The notes beneath the pieces were generated by a model that was not told the DNA's origin, searched no databases, and was given only the letters and a program-made list of their open reading frames with translations. From NCBI RefSeq assembly GCF_003955715.1, contig NZ_CP034463.1, forward strand, positions 4,402,001 to 4,466,000: a stretch of DNA of 64,000 nt, given 5' to 3'. Shown piece by piece: positions 6,648 through 15,519 of the stretch. Position numbers and translations under genes: made by a program. The stretch comes from Streptomyces aquilus. Its GTDB lineage: Bacteria > Actinomycetota > Actinomycetes > Streptomycetales > Streptomycetaceae. Numbering within the stretch: position 1 is the stretch's first letter; each line of letters starts with the position of its first letter.

Positions 6648-8897
6648 ATGAAGTTCACCAACGGCTACTGGCTGCTGCGCGAGGGCGTCACCGCGGCCCA
6701 CCCGGTCGAGGTCCTCGACGTCACCGCCGCCGAGGGGGCGCTGGAGATCCACGCGCCCACGCAGCCCATCCGCCACCGCGGCGACCTGCTGAAGGGACCG
6801 GTCGTGACCATCAGCGCCCACTCCCCGATGCCGGACGTCATCGGCCTCACCTTCACCCACTTCGAGGGCGAGCAGCCGCGCGGACCCCAGTTCGACGTGA
6901 GCAAAGAGGAGTTCTCCGTCCACACGGAGTACGACGAGGAGCACGCGACCCTCACCTCCGGCGCGCTGTCGGTCCGGGTGGCCCGCACGGGTTCCTGGCA
7001 CGTCGAGTTCCTCGCCGAGGGCCGCACGCTCACCTCCAGCGGCCCCAAGGGCATGGGCATCATGCGGGACGCGGACGGCGCCCACTACCTGCGCGAGCAG
7101 CTGAACCTCACCGTCGGCACCTCGGTCTACGGCCTCGGCGAACGCTTCGGCCCGCTGGTGAAGAACGGCCAGGTCGTCGACATCTGGAACGCCGACGGCG
7201 GCACCGCCACCGAACAGGCCTACAAGAACGTGCCGTTCTACCTCACGGACGCCGGCTACGGCGTCTTCGTCGACCACCCGGGCAAGGTCTCCTTCGAGGT
7301 CGGCTCGGAGGCGGTGTCCCGGGTGCAGTTCAGCGCCGAGACCCAGCAGTTGACGTACTACGTCATCCACGGCCCGGAGCCGAAGGACATCCTCCGCAAG
7401 TACACCGCCCTCACCGGCCGCCCCGCGCTGCCGCCCGCCTGGTCGTTCGGCCTGTGGCTGTCGACGTCGTTCACGACGTCGTACGACGAGGAGACGGTGA
7501 CGTCGTTCATCGAGGGCATGCGGGAGCGTGAACTGCCGCTGTCCGTCTTCCACTTCGACTGTTTCTGGATGCGCGAGTTCAACTGGTGCGACTTCCAGTG
7601 GGACCCGCGGGTCTTCCCCGACCCGGCGGGCATGCTGTCCCGGCTGCACTCCAGGGATCTCAGGGTCTCCGTCTGGATCAACCCGTACATCGCCCAGCGC
7701 TCCCCGCTGTTCGCGGAGGGCAAGGCGCTCGGGCATCTGCTGAAGCGGCCCGACGGCAGCGTCTGGCAGTGGGACCTGTGGCAACCGGGCATGGCGCTGG
7801 TCGACTTCACCTCCCCGGCCGCCCGTGACTGGTACGCGGGCAAGCTGGAGGCGCTGCTCGCGCAGGGGGTGGACTGCTTCAAGACGGACTTCGGCGAGCG
7901 GGTGCCGACGGACGTGGCCTGGGCCGACGGCTCCGACCCGGAGCGGATGCACAACTACTACACGTACCTCTACAACCGGACGGTCTTCGACGTGCTGCGC
8001 AAGCACCGCGGCGAGCAGGAGGCGGTCGTCTTCGCCCGCTCGGCGACGGCCGGCAGCCAGAAGTTCCCGGTGCACTGGGGCGGCGACTGCGAGGCGACGT
8101 ACGAGTCGATGGCCGAGTCGCTGCGGGGCGGGCTGTCCCTCGGACTGTCCGGCTTCGGCTTCTGGAGCCATGACATCGGCGGCTTCGAGGGCACACCGAC
8201 CCCCGCCCTGTTCAAGCGGTGGCTGGCGTTCGGCCTGCTGTCCTCCCACAGCCGGCTGCACGGCAGCTCCTCCTACCGCGTCCCGTGGCTCTTCGACGAG
8301 GAGTCGGTGGACGTACTGCGGCACTTCACCCGGCTGAAGCTCAGCCTCATGCCCTACCTCTACGAGGCCGCCCGCACCGCCCACACCGAGGGCACGCCCG
8401 TCATGCGGGCCATGGTCCTCGAGTTCCCGGACGACCCCGCGTGCGCCCATCTGGAACGGCAGTACATGCTCGGCCCCGACCTGCTGGTGGCGCCCGTGTT
8501 CTCCGACGGCGGGGAGGTGGCGTACTACGTGCCCGAGGGCACCTGGACCCACTACCTGACCGGCGAGACGGTGACCGGGCCGCGCTGGGTGCGCGAGAAG
8601 CACGGCTTCCAGAGCGTGCCGCTGCTGGTCCGGCCGGGTGCGGTGATCCCGGTGGGCGCGGTGGCCGACCGGCCCGACTACGACCACGTCGACGGGGTGA
8701 CCCTGCACGCCTACCGGCTGCGGCGGGGCGACCGGGTGGTCGTCCGGGTCGGGGAGGTCGCCTTCACCGTCGTACGCGAAGGGGACACCCTGCGGGCGTC
8801 GTGCAGCGATCCGTCGGCGCCGTGGGGGCTGGCGGCCGGGGAGCGGACCGTGCGGGCGCAGGCCGGCACCGGGTTCCTCTCGCTGGAGCTGGACTGA
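6648..8897 (+). CDS. yicI: GH31 alpha-xylosidase, YicI type
   Basis: A 749-residue glycoside hydrolase family 31 enzyme closely resembling YicI. The nucleophile Asp414 is in KTDFGERVPTD and the acid/base Asp480 is in PVHWGGDCEATYESMAESLR, 66 residues apart as in E. coli YicI (Asp416/Asp482). It has no signal peptide, so it acts in the cytoplasm on imported sugars, releasing non-reducing alpha-xylose (for example from isoprimeverose). It starts 12 bases after the second permease and its stop overlaps the LacI gene start. An alpha-glucosidase activity cannot be excluded, but the KTDFGE signature favours alpha-xylosidase. Confidence 0.92.
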   Translation: MKFTNGYWLLREGVTAAHPVEVLDVTAAEGALEIHAPTQPIRHRGDLLKGPVVTISAHSPMPDVIGLTFTHFEGEQPRGPQFDVSKEEFSVHTEYDEEHATLTSGALSVRVARTGSWHVEFLAEGRTLTSSGPKGMGIMRDADGAHYLREQLNLTVGTSVYGLGERFGPLVKNGQVVDIWNADGGTATEQAYKNVPFYLTDAGYGVFVDHPGKVSFEVGSEAVSRVQFSAETQQLTYYVIHGPEPKDILRKYTALTGRPALPPAWSFGLWLSTSFTTSYDEETVTSFIEGMRERELPLSVFHFDCFWMREFNWCDFQWDPRVFPDPAGMLSRLHSRDLRVSVWINPYIAQRSPLFAEGKALGHLLKRPDGSVWQWDLWQPGMALVDFTSPAARDWYAGKLEALLAQGVDCFKTDFGERVPTDVAWADGSDPERMHNYYTYLYNRTVFDVLRKHRGEQEAVVFARSATAGSQKFPVHWGGDCEATYESMAESLRGGLSLGLSGFGFWSHDIGGFEGTPTPALFKRWLAFGLLSSHSRLHGSSSYRVPWLFDEESVDVLRHFTRLKLSLMPYLYEAARTAHTEGTPVMRAMVLEFPDDPACAHLERQYMLGPDLLVAPVFSDGGEVAYYVPEGTWTHYLTGETVTGPRWVREKHGFQSVPLLVRPGAVIPVGAVADRPDYDHVDGVTLHAYRLRRGDRVVVRVGEVAFTVVREGDTLRASCSDPSAPWGLAAGERTVRAQAGTGFLSLELD

Positions 8898-9907
8898 TGG
8901 TGAAGATCACCGACGTGGCCCGGCACGCCGGTGTCTCCCCCAGCACCGTCTCCTACGTCCTCAGCGGCAAGCGCCCCATCTCCGAGGAGACCCGGCAGCG
9001 CGTCGAGGCGGCCATCCGCCGGCTCGGCTACCGCCCGCACGCCGGCGCCCGCGCCCTGGCCAGCAGCAGGTCCAACGTGCTGGCCCTGGTCGTGCCCTTA
9101 CGGGCCGGCATCCACGTCCCGGTCGTCATGCAGTTCGCGGTGTCGGTGGTGACGACCGCCCGGCGCCATGACCACGACGTGCTGCTCCTCACCCAGGAGG
9201 AGGGCGAGGAGGGCCTCCGAAGGGTCGCCGACACCGCACTGGTGGACGGGTTCGTCGTCATGGACGTCCAACTCGACGACCCCCGGCTGCCGTTGCTGCG
9301 CTCCCTGGAGCGGCCGTCGGTGATGATCGGCTTCCCTTCCGACGCCGAGGGCCTGACCTGCATCGACCTCGACTTCAAGGCGGCCGGCGAGGCGTGCGTG
9401 GAGCATCTGGCCAGGCTGGGCCACCGGGTGGTCGCCCTCGTCGGCTCGCCGCCCGAGGTCTACGTCCGCCAGACCGCGTTCGCCCAGCGCGTGGTCCAGG
9501 GTTTCACCGCGGCGGCCGCCCGGGGCCACCTCGCCTCCTCCGTCCATCCCTGCGAGGCCACCCCCGCCGCGGCCCGCGAGGTCGCCGAGCACCTGCTGCG
9601 CGAGCAGCCCGCGTTGACCGGGGTCGTCGTGCACAACGAGGCGGTCCTGGAGCCGCTCGTCGACGCCTTCGAGCAGCTCGGTCTGCGCGTCCCCACCGAT
9701 CTGTCCGTCACCGCCATCTGCCCCGACGAACTCGCCGAGAACCTCCGCGTCCCCCTCACCTCGGTCGCCCTGCCGTCCGCCGAGGTGGGCGAGCGGGCCG
9801 TGGAGCTGCTGATGCGCAAGCTCGATGCCAAGACCACGCCCGAGGCCACGCTGCTGCCGCCCCGGATGACGGAACGCGCGAGCACGGCACCGCGCAACAC
9901 GCCCTGA
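8897..9907 (+). CDS. LacI-family transcriptional repressor with TTA codon
   Basis: A 336-residue LacI/GalR regulator. The helix-turn-helix (ITDVARHAGVSPSTVSYVLSG, residues about 4-24) and hinge region (TRQRVEAAIRRLGYRPHAGARALAS) are clear, followed by a periplasmic-binding-protein-like effector domain. Its ATG overlaps the stop of the GH31 gene, so it is the last gene of the sugar operon and likely autoregulated. The two palindromes at 3478-3517 are its best operator candidates. Codon 68 is TTA (9098-9100), which in Streptomyces is read only by the bldA tRNA, so repressor synthesis may be growth-phase dependent. Confidence 0.93.
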   Translation: MVKITDVARHAGVSPSTVSYVLSGKRPISEETRQRVEAAIRRLGYRPHAGARALASSRSNVLALVVPLRAGIHVPVVMQFAVSVVTTARRHDHDVLLLTQEEGEEGLRRVADTALVDGFVVMDVQLDDPRLPLLRSLERPSVMIGFPSDAEGLTCIDLDFKAAGEACVEHLARLGHRVVALVGSPPEVYVRQTAFAQRVVQGFTAAAARGHLASSVHPCEATPAAAREVAEHLLREQPALTGVVVHNEAVLEPLVDAFEQLGLRVPTDLSVTAICPDELAENLRVPLTSVALPSAEVGERAVELLMRKLDAKTTPEATLLPPRMTERASTAPRNTP

Positions 9908-9951
9908 GATGACCCCCGTTGATGCAAGGACCTACTCGAAGGAGCCGCTCG

Positions 9952-12852
9952 ATGAGAGGCAGCAGGAGACGTAGATCCACGCTCGTGGTGGCGCTGGCCC
10001 TGGTGGCGGGGCTCGGCGCCACCGTCCCCGCGCACGCCGACGACCCCGCGTACCCCTTCCGGAACCCGTCCCTGACCGTGGACCAGCGCGTCGACGACCT
10101 CCTGGGCCGGCTGACCCTCGACGAGAAGATCTCCCTCCTCCACCAGTACCAGCCCGCCATCCCCCGCCTCGGCATCCCGTCCTTCCGCACCGGCACCGAG
10201 GCCCTGCACGGCGTCGCCTGGCTCGGCGAGACCACCGTCTTCCCGCAGGCCATCGGCCTTGCGTCGAGTTGGGACCCGGCCCTCCTTGAACAGGTCGGCT
10301 CGGCGGTCGGCGACGAGGCCCGCGGCTTCCAGCAGGAACGCCCCGCCGGCTGGGGCCTCAACCTCTGGGCGCCGGTGGTCAACCCCCTCCGCGACCCGCG
10401 CTGGGGACGCAACGAGGAGGGCTACAGCGAGGACCCCCAGCTGACCGGCGCGCTCTCCACGGCGTACGGCGAGGGCCTGACCGGCGGCGACCCCGACCAC
10501 CTCAAGACGGCCCCGACCATCAAGCACTACCTCGCCAACAACAACGAGTGGCACCGCACCACCACCGACTCCGAACTGCGCCCGCGCGTGGCGAAGGAGT
10601 ACGACGAGGCGGCCTTCAAACCGGCCATCGAGGCGGACGCGGCCACGGGCGTGATGTCGTCGTACAACCTCGTCAACGGCCGCCCCAACACGGTGAACCC
10701 GGACCTGAACGACCTCGTCCGCAGCTGGTCCTCCCACGACCTCCTCAACGTCACCGACGCCGCCGGACCCGGCAACCTCCACGGCGACCAGAAGTACTAC
10801 CCGAGCGTGATGGAGGGCGACGCGGCCGCGATCAAGGCCGGCATCGACAGCTTCACGGACAACGACGCGGACTCCTCGGTCACCACCGGCGCCGTCAAGT
10901 CGGCGCTGGAAAAGGGCCTGTTGAAGGAAGCGGACGTGAACGAGGCGGCCGGGCACATCCTGTCCGTCCGCGTCCGGCTCGGCGAGTTCGACCCGGGCGG
11001 CGGCAGGTACGGCTCGATCGACAAGTCCGTGATCAACAGCCCGGCCCACCAGCGGCTGGCGCGCAAGGCGGCGACCGAGGGCGCGGTGCTGCTCAAGAAC
11101 CAGTCGGGCACGCTGCCGCTGAAGACGTCGCAGAAGGACATCGCCGTGGTCGGCCCCCTCGCCGACACCCTCTACACCGACTGGTACTCCGGCACCCTGC
11201 CCTACGCCGTCACCCCGGCGAAGGGCATCGCGGCGAAACTCGGCACCGACGTGGCGACCAGCGAGGGCGTCGACCGCATCGCGCTGAAGAACACGGCGAC
11301 CGGGAAGTACATCACCACGGGTGACGCCCTCCTGAAGGAGACCGCCCAAACCCCCACCGCACCGGCACAGTTCGACGTCTCCGACTGGGGCGCGGGCGTG
11401 GTGACCCTGCGCTCGGCGGTCAGCGGCAAGTACGTCGGCTACAACTGGTCCGGATTCGCCGACGACCAGACGCAGCCCGGCGGCTGGTTCGTCCAGCAGC
11501 AGTTCAAGCTGGAGCAGCAGGCCGACGGCAGTTATCTGCTGCGCTACGCGGGCTACGAGACCGAGGAGTCCTGGTGGACGAACCCGGTCTACGTCGGCCC
11601 GACCGGCGCGGACGGCACCCTCGGCCTGGTCTCCAAGGAGCAGGCCGCGCACTACACGAAGGACGTCGTCCGCAGCGGCGTCGACGAGGCCGTGGCCGCG
11701 GTGCGGGGCAAGGACGCGGCGGTCGTCGTGGTCGGCTCCACCCCGTCGATCAACGGCCGCGAGGGCCACGACCGCACCGACATGGGCCTCGCCCCGGCAC
11801 AGGAAGCCCTGGTCAAGGCGGTCCGCAAGGCCAACCCGAAGACCGTCGTGGTCGTCGAGAACAGCTACCCGACCACCCTCGGCGCCCTCCAGCAGGACGT
11901 CCCGGCGCTCCTGTGGACGTCCCACGCGGGCCAGGAGACCGGCAACGCCCTGGCGGACCTGCTGTACGGCGACGCCAACCCCTCCGGCCGCCTCACCCAG
12001 ACCTGGTACCGCTCCGAGTCCGACCTCCCGTCGATCCTCGACTACGACATCATCAAGTCCGACCGCACCTACCAGTACTTCAAGGGCCAGGCCCTCTACC
12101 CGTTCGGCTACGGCCTCTCCTACACGTCCTTCCGCTACGGCGACCTGCGCAGGACGGCCGACGGCTTCGAGGTGAAGGTCACCAACACCGGCGGCCGCGC
12201 GGGCGACGAGGTCGTCCAGCTCTACACCCACCAGCGCGTCTCCCGCGACAAGCAGCCGCTGAAGCAGCTGAAGGCCTTCCAGCGGGTCGCGCTGAAGCCG
12301 GGCCAGACGAAGACGGTCCGCCTGAAGCTGTCGCCGAAGGACCTCGCCCACTGGGACGTCACCCGCTCCAAGTGGGTCACGGAGAAGGGCACTTACGACG
12401 TCCTGGCCGGCGCCTCCTCCGCCGACATCCGCGCCCGCACCACCTGGAAGGTGGCCGGCGAGACCATCCCGGCCCGCGACCTCACCCGCACGACCCGCGC
12501 CGAGAACTTCGACGACTACGACCGCACCCACCTCGTCGACGAGTCCAAGGAGCGCGGTACGGCGGTGTCGGCGGCGTCCGACGGGGCGTGGCTGAAGTTC
12601 GGTGATGCCCGACTCGGCACCGGTGCCGCGCAGTTCACGGCTCGCGTGGCCGGTTCGTCCGGCACGGTCGAGGTACGGCTCGGCTCCCCGACCGGCACCC
12701 TCGCCGGCACGGCGACCTTCGGCGGCACCGCCTCCCCGTACACCTACGAGACGGTGACCGCCGACCTGTCCCGGGCGGCGAAGGGCCGTACCGACGTCTA
12801 TCTGGTGCTGAAGGGGGCGGGTCTGCGCCTGTCGACGTTCAGTCTGCGCTGA
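9952..12852 (+). CDS. Secreted multidomain GH3 glycosidase
   Basis: A 966-residue family 3 glycoside hydrolase. The ATG at 9952 is chosen for its AAGGAG at 9939-9944; in-frame starts at 9919 and 9922 have poorer context. A basic N-region, hydrophobic core and AHA cleavage site form a signal peptide. The catalytic barrel has its nucleophile Asp269 in LLNVTDAAGP. The second domain is interrupted at about residues 440-560 by a beta-rich insert (repeated ALKNTATGKYITTG and RSAVSGKYVGYN) resembling fascin-like modules. A fibronectin-III-like domain (about 730-815) and a CBM6-like C-terminus (from about 835) follow. Likely an extracellular beta-xylosidase or beta-glucosidase that feeds the upstream importer; exact specificity is unknown. 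Confidence 0.9.
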   Translation: MRGSRRRRSTLVVALALVAGLGATVPAHADDPAYPFRNPSLTVDQRVDDLLGRLTLDEKISLLHQYQPAIPRLGIPSFRTGTEALHGVAWLGETTVFPQAIGLASSWDPALLEQVGSAVGDEARGFQQERPAGWGLNLWAPVVNPLRDPRWGRNEEGYSEDPQLTGALSTAYGEGLTGGDPDHLKTAPTIKHYLANNNEWHRTTTDSELRPRVAKEYDEAAFKPAIEADAATGVMSSYNLVNGRPNTVNPDLNDLVRSWSSHDLLNVTDAAGPGNLHGDQKYYPSVMEGDAAAIKAGIDSFTDNDADSSVTTGAVKSALEKGLLKEADVNEAAGHILSVRVRLGEFDPGGGRYGSIDKSVINSPAHQRLARKAATEGAVLLKNQSGTLPLKTSQKDIAVVGPLADTLYTDWYSGTLPYAVTPAKGIAAKLGTDVATSEGVDRIALKNTATGKYITTGDALLKETAQTPTAPAQFDVSDWGAGVVTLRSAVSGKYVGYNWSGFADDQTQPGGWFVQQQFKLEQQADGSYLLRYAGYETEESWWTNPVYVGPTGADGTLGLVSKEQAAHYTKDVVRSGVDEAVAAVRGKDAAVVVVGSTPSINGREGHDRTDMGLAPAQEALVKAVRKANPKTVVVVENSYPTTLGALQQDVPALLWTSHAGQETGNALADLLYGDANPSGRLTQTWYRSESDLPSILDYDIIKSDRTYQYFKGQALYPFGYGLSYTSFRYGDLRRTADGFEVKVTNTGGRAGDEVVQLYTHQRVSRDKQPLKQLKAFQRVALKPGQTKTVRLKLSPKDLAHWDVTRSKWVTEKGTYDVLAGASSADIRARTTWKVAGETIPARDLTRTTRAENFDDYDRTHLVDESKERGTAVSAASDGAWLKFGDARLGTGAAQFTARVAGSSGTVEVRLGSPTGTLAGTATFGGTASPYTYETVTADLSRAAKGRTDVYLVLKGAGLRLSTFSLR

Positions 12853-12866
12853 GGCGGCTCGCCACG

Positions 12867-14423
12867 TCAGCAGAGCGCGGGTTTGCGCCACGCGCACTCG
12901 AGGCCGTCGCCCCGGGCCGCCTTCGGCTCGACCGGGGCGGCGGCCTCCGCCGTGGACTTCGCGAGCGTCACCACGATGGCGTCCTCCAACGGCTTCACGG
13001 AGGACGCCAGATAGTTGTTGAGGACGATGCTGAAGACCAGCTCGCGGCCGTCGGCACCGGTGACGTACCCGGACAGTGCCGAGGCGCCCGTCAACGACCC
13101 GGTCTTGGCCTGGGCGTTGAGCGCGGCGGCCGTACCGCACATCCGCGACCGCAGCGTGCCGCCGACGAACCGGTCCGGAGCGCAGGCCACCGGCAACGAG
13201 CGCTTCCAGTCCGGGTACCAGGGCTCGGCGCGCACGGCGCGCAGCAGCCTGACGAACTGGCCGGCCGGGAAGGTGTCCATCCGGGACAGCCCGGAACCGT
13301 CCACCTGCCGCACCTTGGCCGCGTCGACGCCGACGCCCTTGAGATAGCCGCTGATCGCGGCGAGCCCCGCGCTCCAACTGCCCTGCTGCGACACCTCGTA
13401 CCCCATGGTCTTGGTGAGGATCTCGGCGTGCATGTTGTTGGACAGCTTCATGAACGGGATGAGCAGGTCCTTCAGCGGCATGGAGGAGTGGCTGCCCAAC
13501 TCCGTCGCGCCGTCCGGGGTCCGACGCCCCAGCCGGGTCGGGCCCGTGACCTTCACCCCGTGCGCCTTCAGCGCGTCCCGGAAGACGGCGGCGGCGTACC
13601 CGGTGGGCTCCCAGACCGTGACCCATTCCTTGGCCCCCGAGCCGCCCACCGGCGTCGTACCGCTCACGACGATGTCATTGCTGCCGTGCACCCGCTCGAC
13701 GGTGAGGTCGTTCGCGCCCCCGGCGGCGACGGTCGTGGCCCGCACGTCGATGTCGACGTAGCCGGTGTCGGGCGTGACGGTGACGACCGGCGCGTCCCCG
13801 GCCGCAGCGCCCGGCGCGACCGTCACGATGACGGTCCCGGTGTCGTAGTCGGTGTCCGGCGCCACGCTCAGGGCGCTGATCTGCGCGGAGTAGTACGAGG
13901 ACTCGTCGTCGGCGGCCCAGGAGCGGCCGAGTCGCTGGGCGTCGAACCGGGTGTCGTCGGCGATGAGCCGCCCCTGGACGCGGGTGACCCCGGCGGCGGC
14001 GACCTGGGCCGCGAGTTCGTCGTAGTCGGCGGCGAGCAGGGTCGGGTCCCCGGTGCCGCGCAGATACAGGTCCCCGCGGAGCACGGACCCGTGGCGCCGG
14101 CCGTCGGCCAGCACATCGGTGGTGAACCGGTGGCCGGGCCCGAGGATCTCCATCGCGGCGGCCGAGGTGGTCAGCTTGGTGTTGGAGGCGGGCATCAGAC
14201 GCGTACTCGGCAGATGTTGGTACAGCAGCTCACCGCTGTCGGCGTCGGCGACGACGACACTCGCCACCCCGCCCTCCATCCGGGGATCGCCCAGGACGGT
14301 GTCGATGGCCTCGGACAGGCCGGAGCGGTCGGAGTCCGCCCCGGCCTGCGCACCGGGTCCGAGGACGGCGGCGACGAGCACCCCGGCCACGGCCCAAGTC
14401 CACTTGCCTCTGTGGGAGTTCAT
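12867..14423 (-). CDS. dacB: D-alanyl-D-alanine carboxypeptidase/endopeptidase (PBP4, S13)
   Basis: A 518-residue secreted penicillin-binding protein. After a signal peptide it has SxxK at Ser80-Lys83 (MPASNTKLTT), the SxN motif in KLSNNMHAE, and KTG in AKTGSLTGAS, the full active-site set of family S13. It trims D-Ala from peptidoglycan stem peptides outside the membrane. The ATG at 14423 is preferred since it gives a clean signal sequence (KWTWAVAGVLVAAVLGPGAQA). Its stop faces the stop of the GH3 gene 15 bases away. The C-terminal CAWRKPALC has two cysteines that may form a disulfide. Confidence 0.92.
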   Translation of the reverse strand: MNSHRGKWTWAVAGVLVAAVLGPGAQAGADSDRSGLSEAIDTVLGDPRMEGGVASVVVADADSGELLYQHLPSTRLMPASNTKLTTSAAAMEILGPGHRFTTDVLADGRRHGSVLRGDLYLRGTGDPTLLAADYDELAAQVAAAGVTRVQGRLIADDTRFDAQRLGRSWAADDESSYYSAQISALSVAPDTDYDTGTVIVTVAPGAAAGDAPVVTVTPDTGYVDIDVRATTVAAGGANDLTVERVHGSNDIVVSGTTPVGGSGAKEWVTVWEPTGYAAAVFRDALKAHGVKVTGPTRLGRRTPDGATELGSHSSMPLKDLLIPFMKLSNNMHAEILTKTMGYEVSQQGSWSAGLAAISGYLKGVGVDAAKVRQVDGSGLSRMDTFPAGQFVRLLRAVRAEPWYPDWKRSLPVACAPDRFVGGTLRSRMCGTAAALNAQAKTGSLTGASALSGYVTGADGRELVFSIVLNNYLASSVKPLEDAIVVTLAKSTAEAAAPVEPKAARGDGLECAWRKPALC

Positions 14424-14469
14424 ACCGGCCGAGCATTCCGGATGCCGGCGCCCGTCACCAGAACGCCTC

Positions 14470-15435
14470 TCAGCCGTCCAGCCCCCACGCGGCACCCATC
14501 CGATACGCGGCACACAGGTTCACGTCGAGGAGGTAGGCCCCGGCGGTCCCGCACTGCCCGCTCCCGCTCCCCGGGTCGACGGGCTGCCCGTGCCCCATCC
14601 CGGTGATGCTGTACGTCTCGACGACGGCGGCACCGCCCGCGTTCCTGTACGTCTGGTGCGGATACCCGGCGACGGTGTCGCTGACGTCCGCCGTCTGGTC
14701 GGCGCCCTGCACGTTGGTCCACTGCTTGACCAGGTCGGTCATGTTGACGGGCTTCACCGTGTAGTCGGCCGTGCCCTGGAAGGCGACCAGCGTCGGCCAG
14801 GGCCCGGTGTACCCGGGGCGGGCGGCCCGCACCCGGTCACCCCACTGCGCGGCGGTCTGCGTGGCCCCGACGTACATGCACACGTACGGCGATCCGGCGG
14901 CCTGCGCACACCCGTACGGCAGCCCGGCGACGATCCCGCCCGCCGTGAACTTCTCCGGGTACGCGGCCATCAGCACGGCGGCCATCCCGCCCCCGGCGGA
15001 CAGCCCGGTGACGTACACCGGCCCCCCGGAGACGTCCGCGACCTGCCGGTCCACCATCTGCGCGACGGACGCGGCCTCGCCCTGGCCGCGGGTGATGTCC
15101 CCGGTCTGGAACCAGTTGAAGCACAGCGAGGAGTTGTTCGCGCTCTGCTGCTGCGGCAGCACGACGGAGAACCCCCACCGGTCGGCGAGCTGCGTCCACC
15201 CGCTGCCGGTGCCGTACCCGGAGGCGTTCTGTGTGCACCCGTGCAGCGCGACGACGACCGGCCGCCCGGCGGGCAGCCCGTCGGGCACGTACCGGAACAT
15301 CCGCAGCGCCCCCGGGTTGGTCCCGAACCCGGTGACCTCCTGGAGGGACGCGGCGGACGCCGGTGTGGGAGTGAGCAGGACGGCGAGGAGCGCCGTGAGG
15401 ACGGCGAGAAGGCTTGCGGCTCTGGTGTGTGTCAT
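14470..15435 (-). CDS. Secreted PHB-depolymerase/feruloyl-esterase-type hydrolase
   Basis: A 321-residue alpha/beta hydrolase of the Esterase-PHB family. The signal peptide ends PTPASAA. The oxyanion region is VVALHGCTQNASGYG, the nucleophile elbow is GLSAGGGMA, and the terminal histidine motif GMGHGQPVDPG is clear. Cysteines in HGCTQ, SLCFNW, PYGCAQ and YVCMY suggest disulfides, consistent with export. It could be a polyhydroxyalkanoate depolymerase or acetyl-xylan/feruloyl esterase; the nearby xylan-type sugar genes make the latter attractive but unproven. It lacks any obvious substrate-binding module. Confidence 0.88.
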   Translation of the reverse strand: MTHTRAASLLAVLTALLAVLLTPTPASAASLQEVTGFGTNPGALRMFRYVPDGLPAGRPVVVALHGCTQNASGYGTGSGWTQLADRWGFSVVLPQQQSANNSSLCFNWFQTGDITRGQGEAASVAQMVDRQVADVSGGPVYVTGLSAGGGMAAVLMAAYPEKFTAGGIVAGLPYGCAQAAGSPYVCMYVGATQTAAQWGDRVRAARPGYTGPWPTLVAFQGTADYTVKPVNMTDLVKQWTNVQGADQTADVSDTVAGYPHQTYRNAGGAAVVETYSITGMGHGQPVDPGSGSGQCGTAGAYLLDVNLCAAYRMGAAWGLDG

Positions 15436-15519
15436 GGGCAGGGACCGTAGAAGCGTGAACGACCCCTCGATATGGGGCCGCACACCACAACGGGCCGGTC
15501 CGCCATGGTGGTTCGCGGC

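Noticed and set aside
9460..13626. A very long minus-strand open frame (1388 codons) antisense to GH3 and LacI genes
   Set aside because: High-GC codon bias opens long antisense frames. The translation is Arg/Gly/Asp/Val/Leu-biased with no domain and runs through the clearly coding LacI and GH3 genes.
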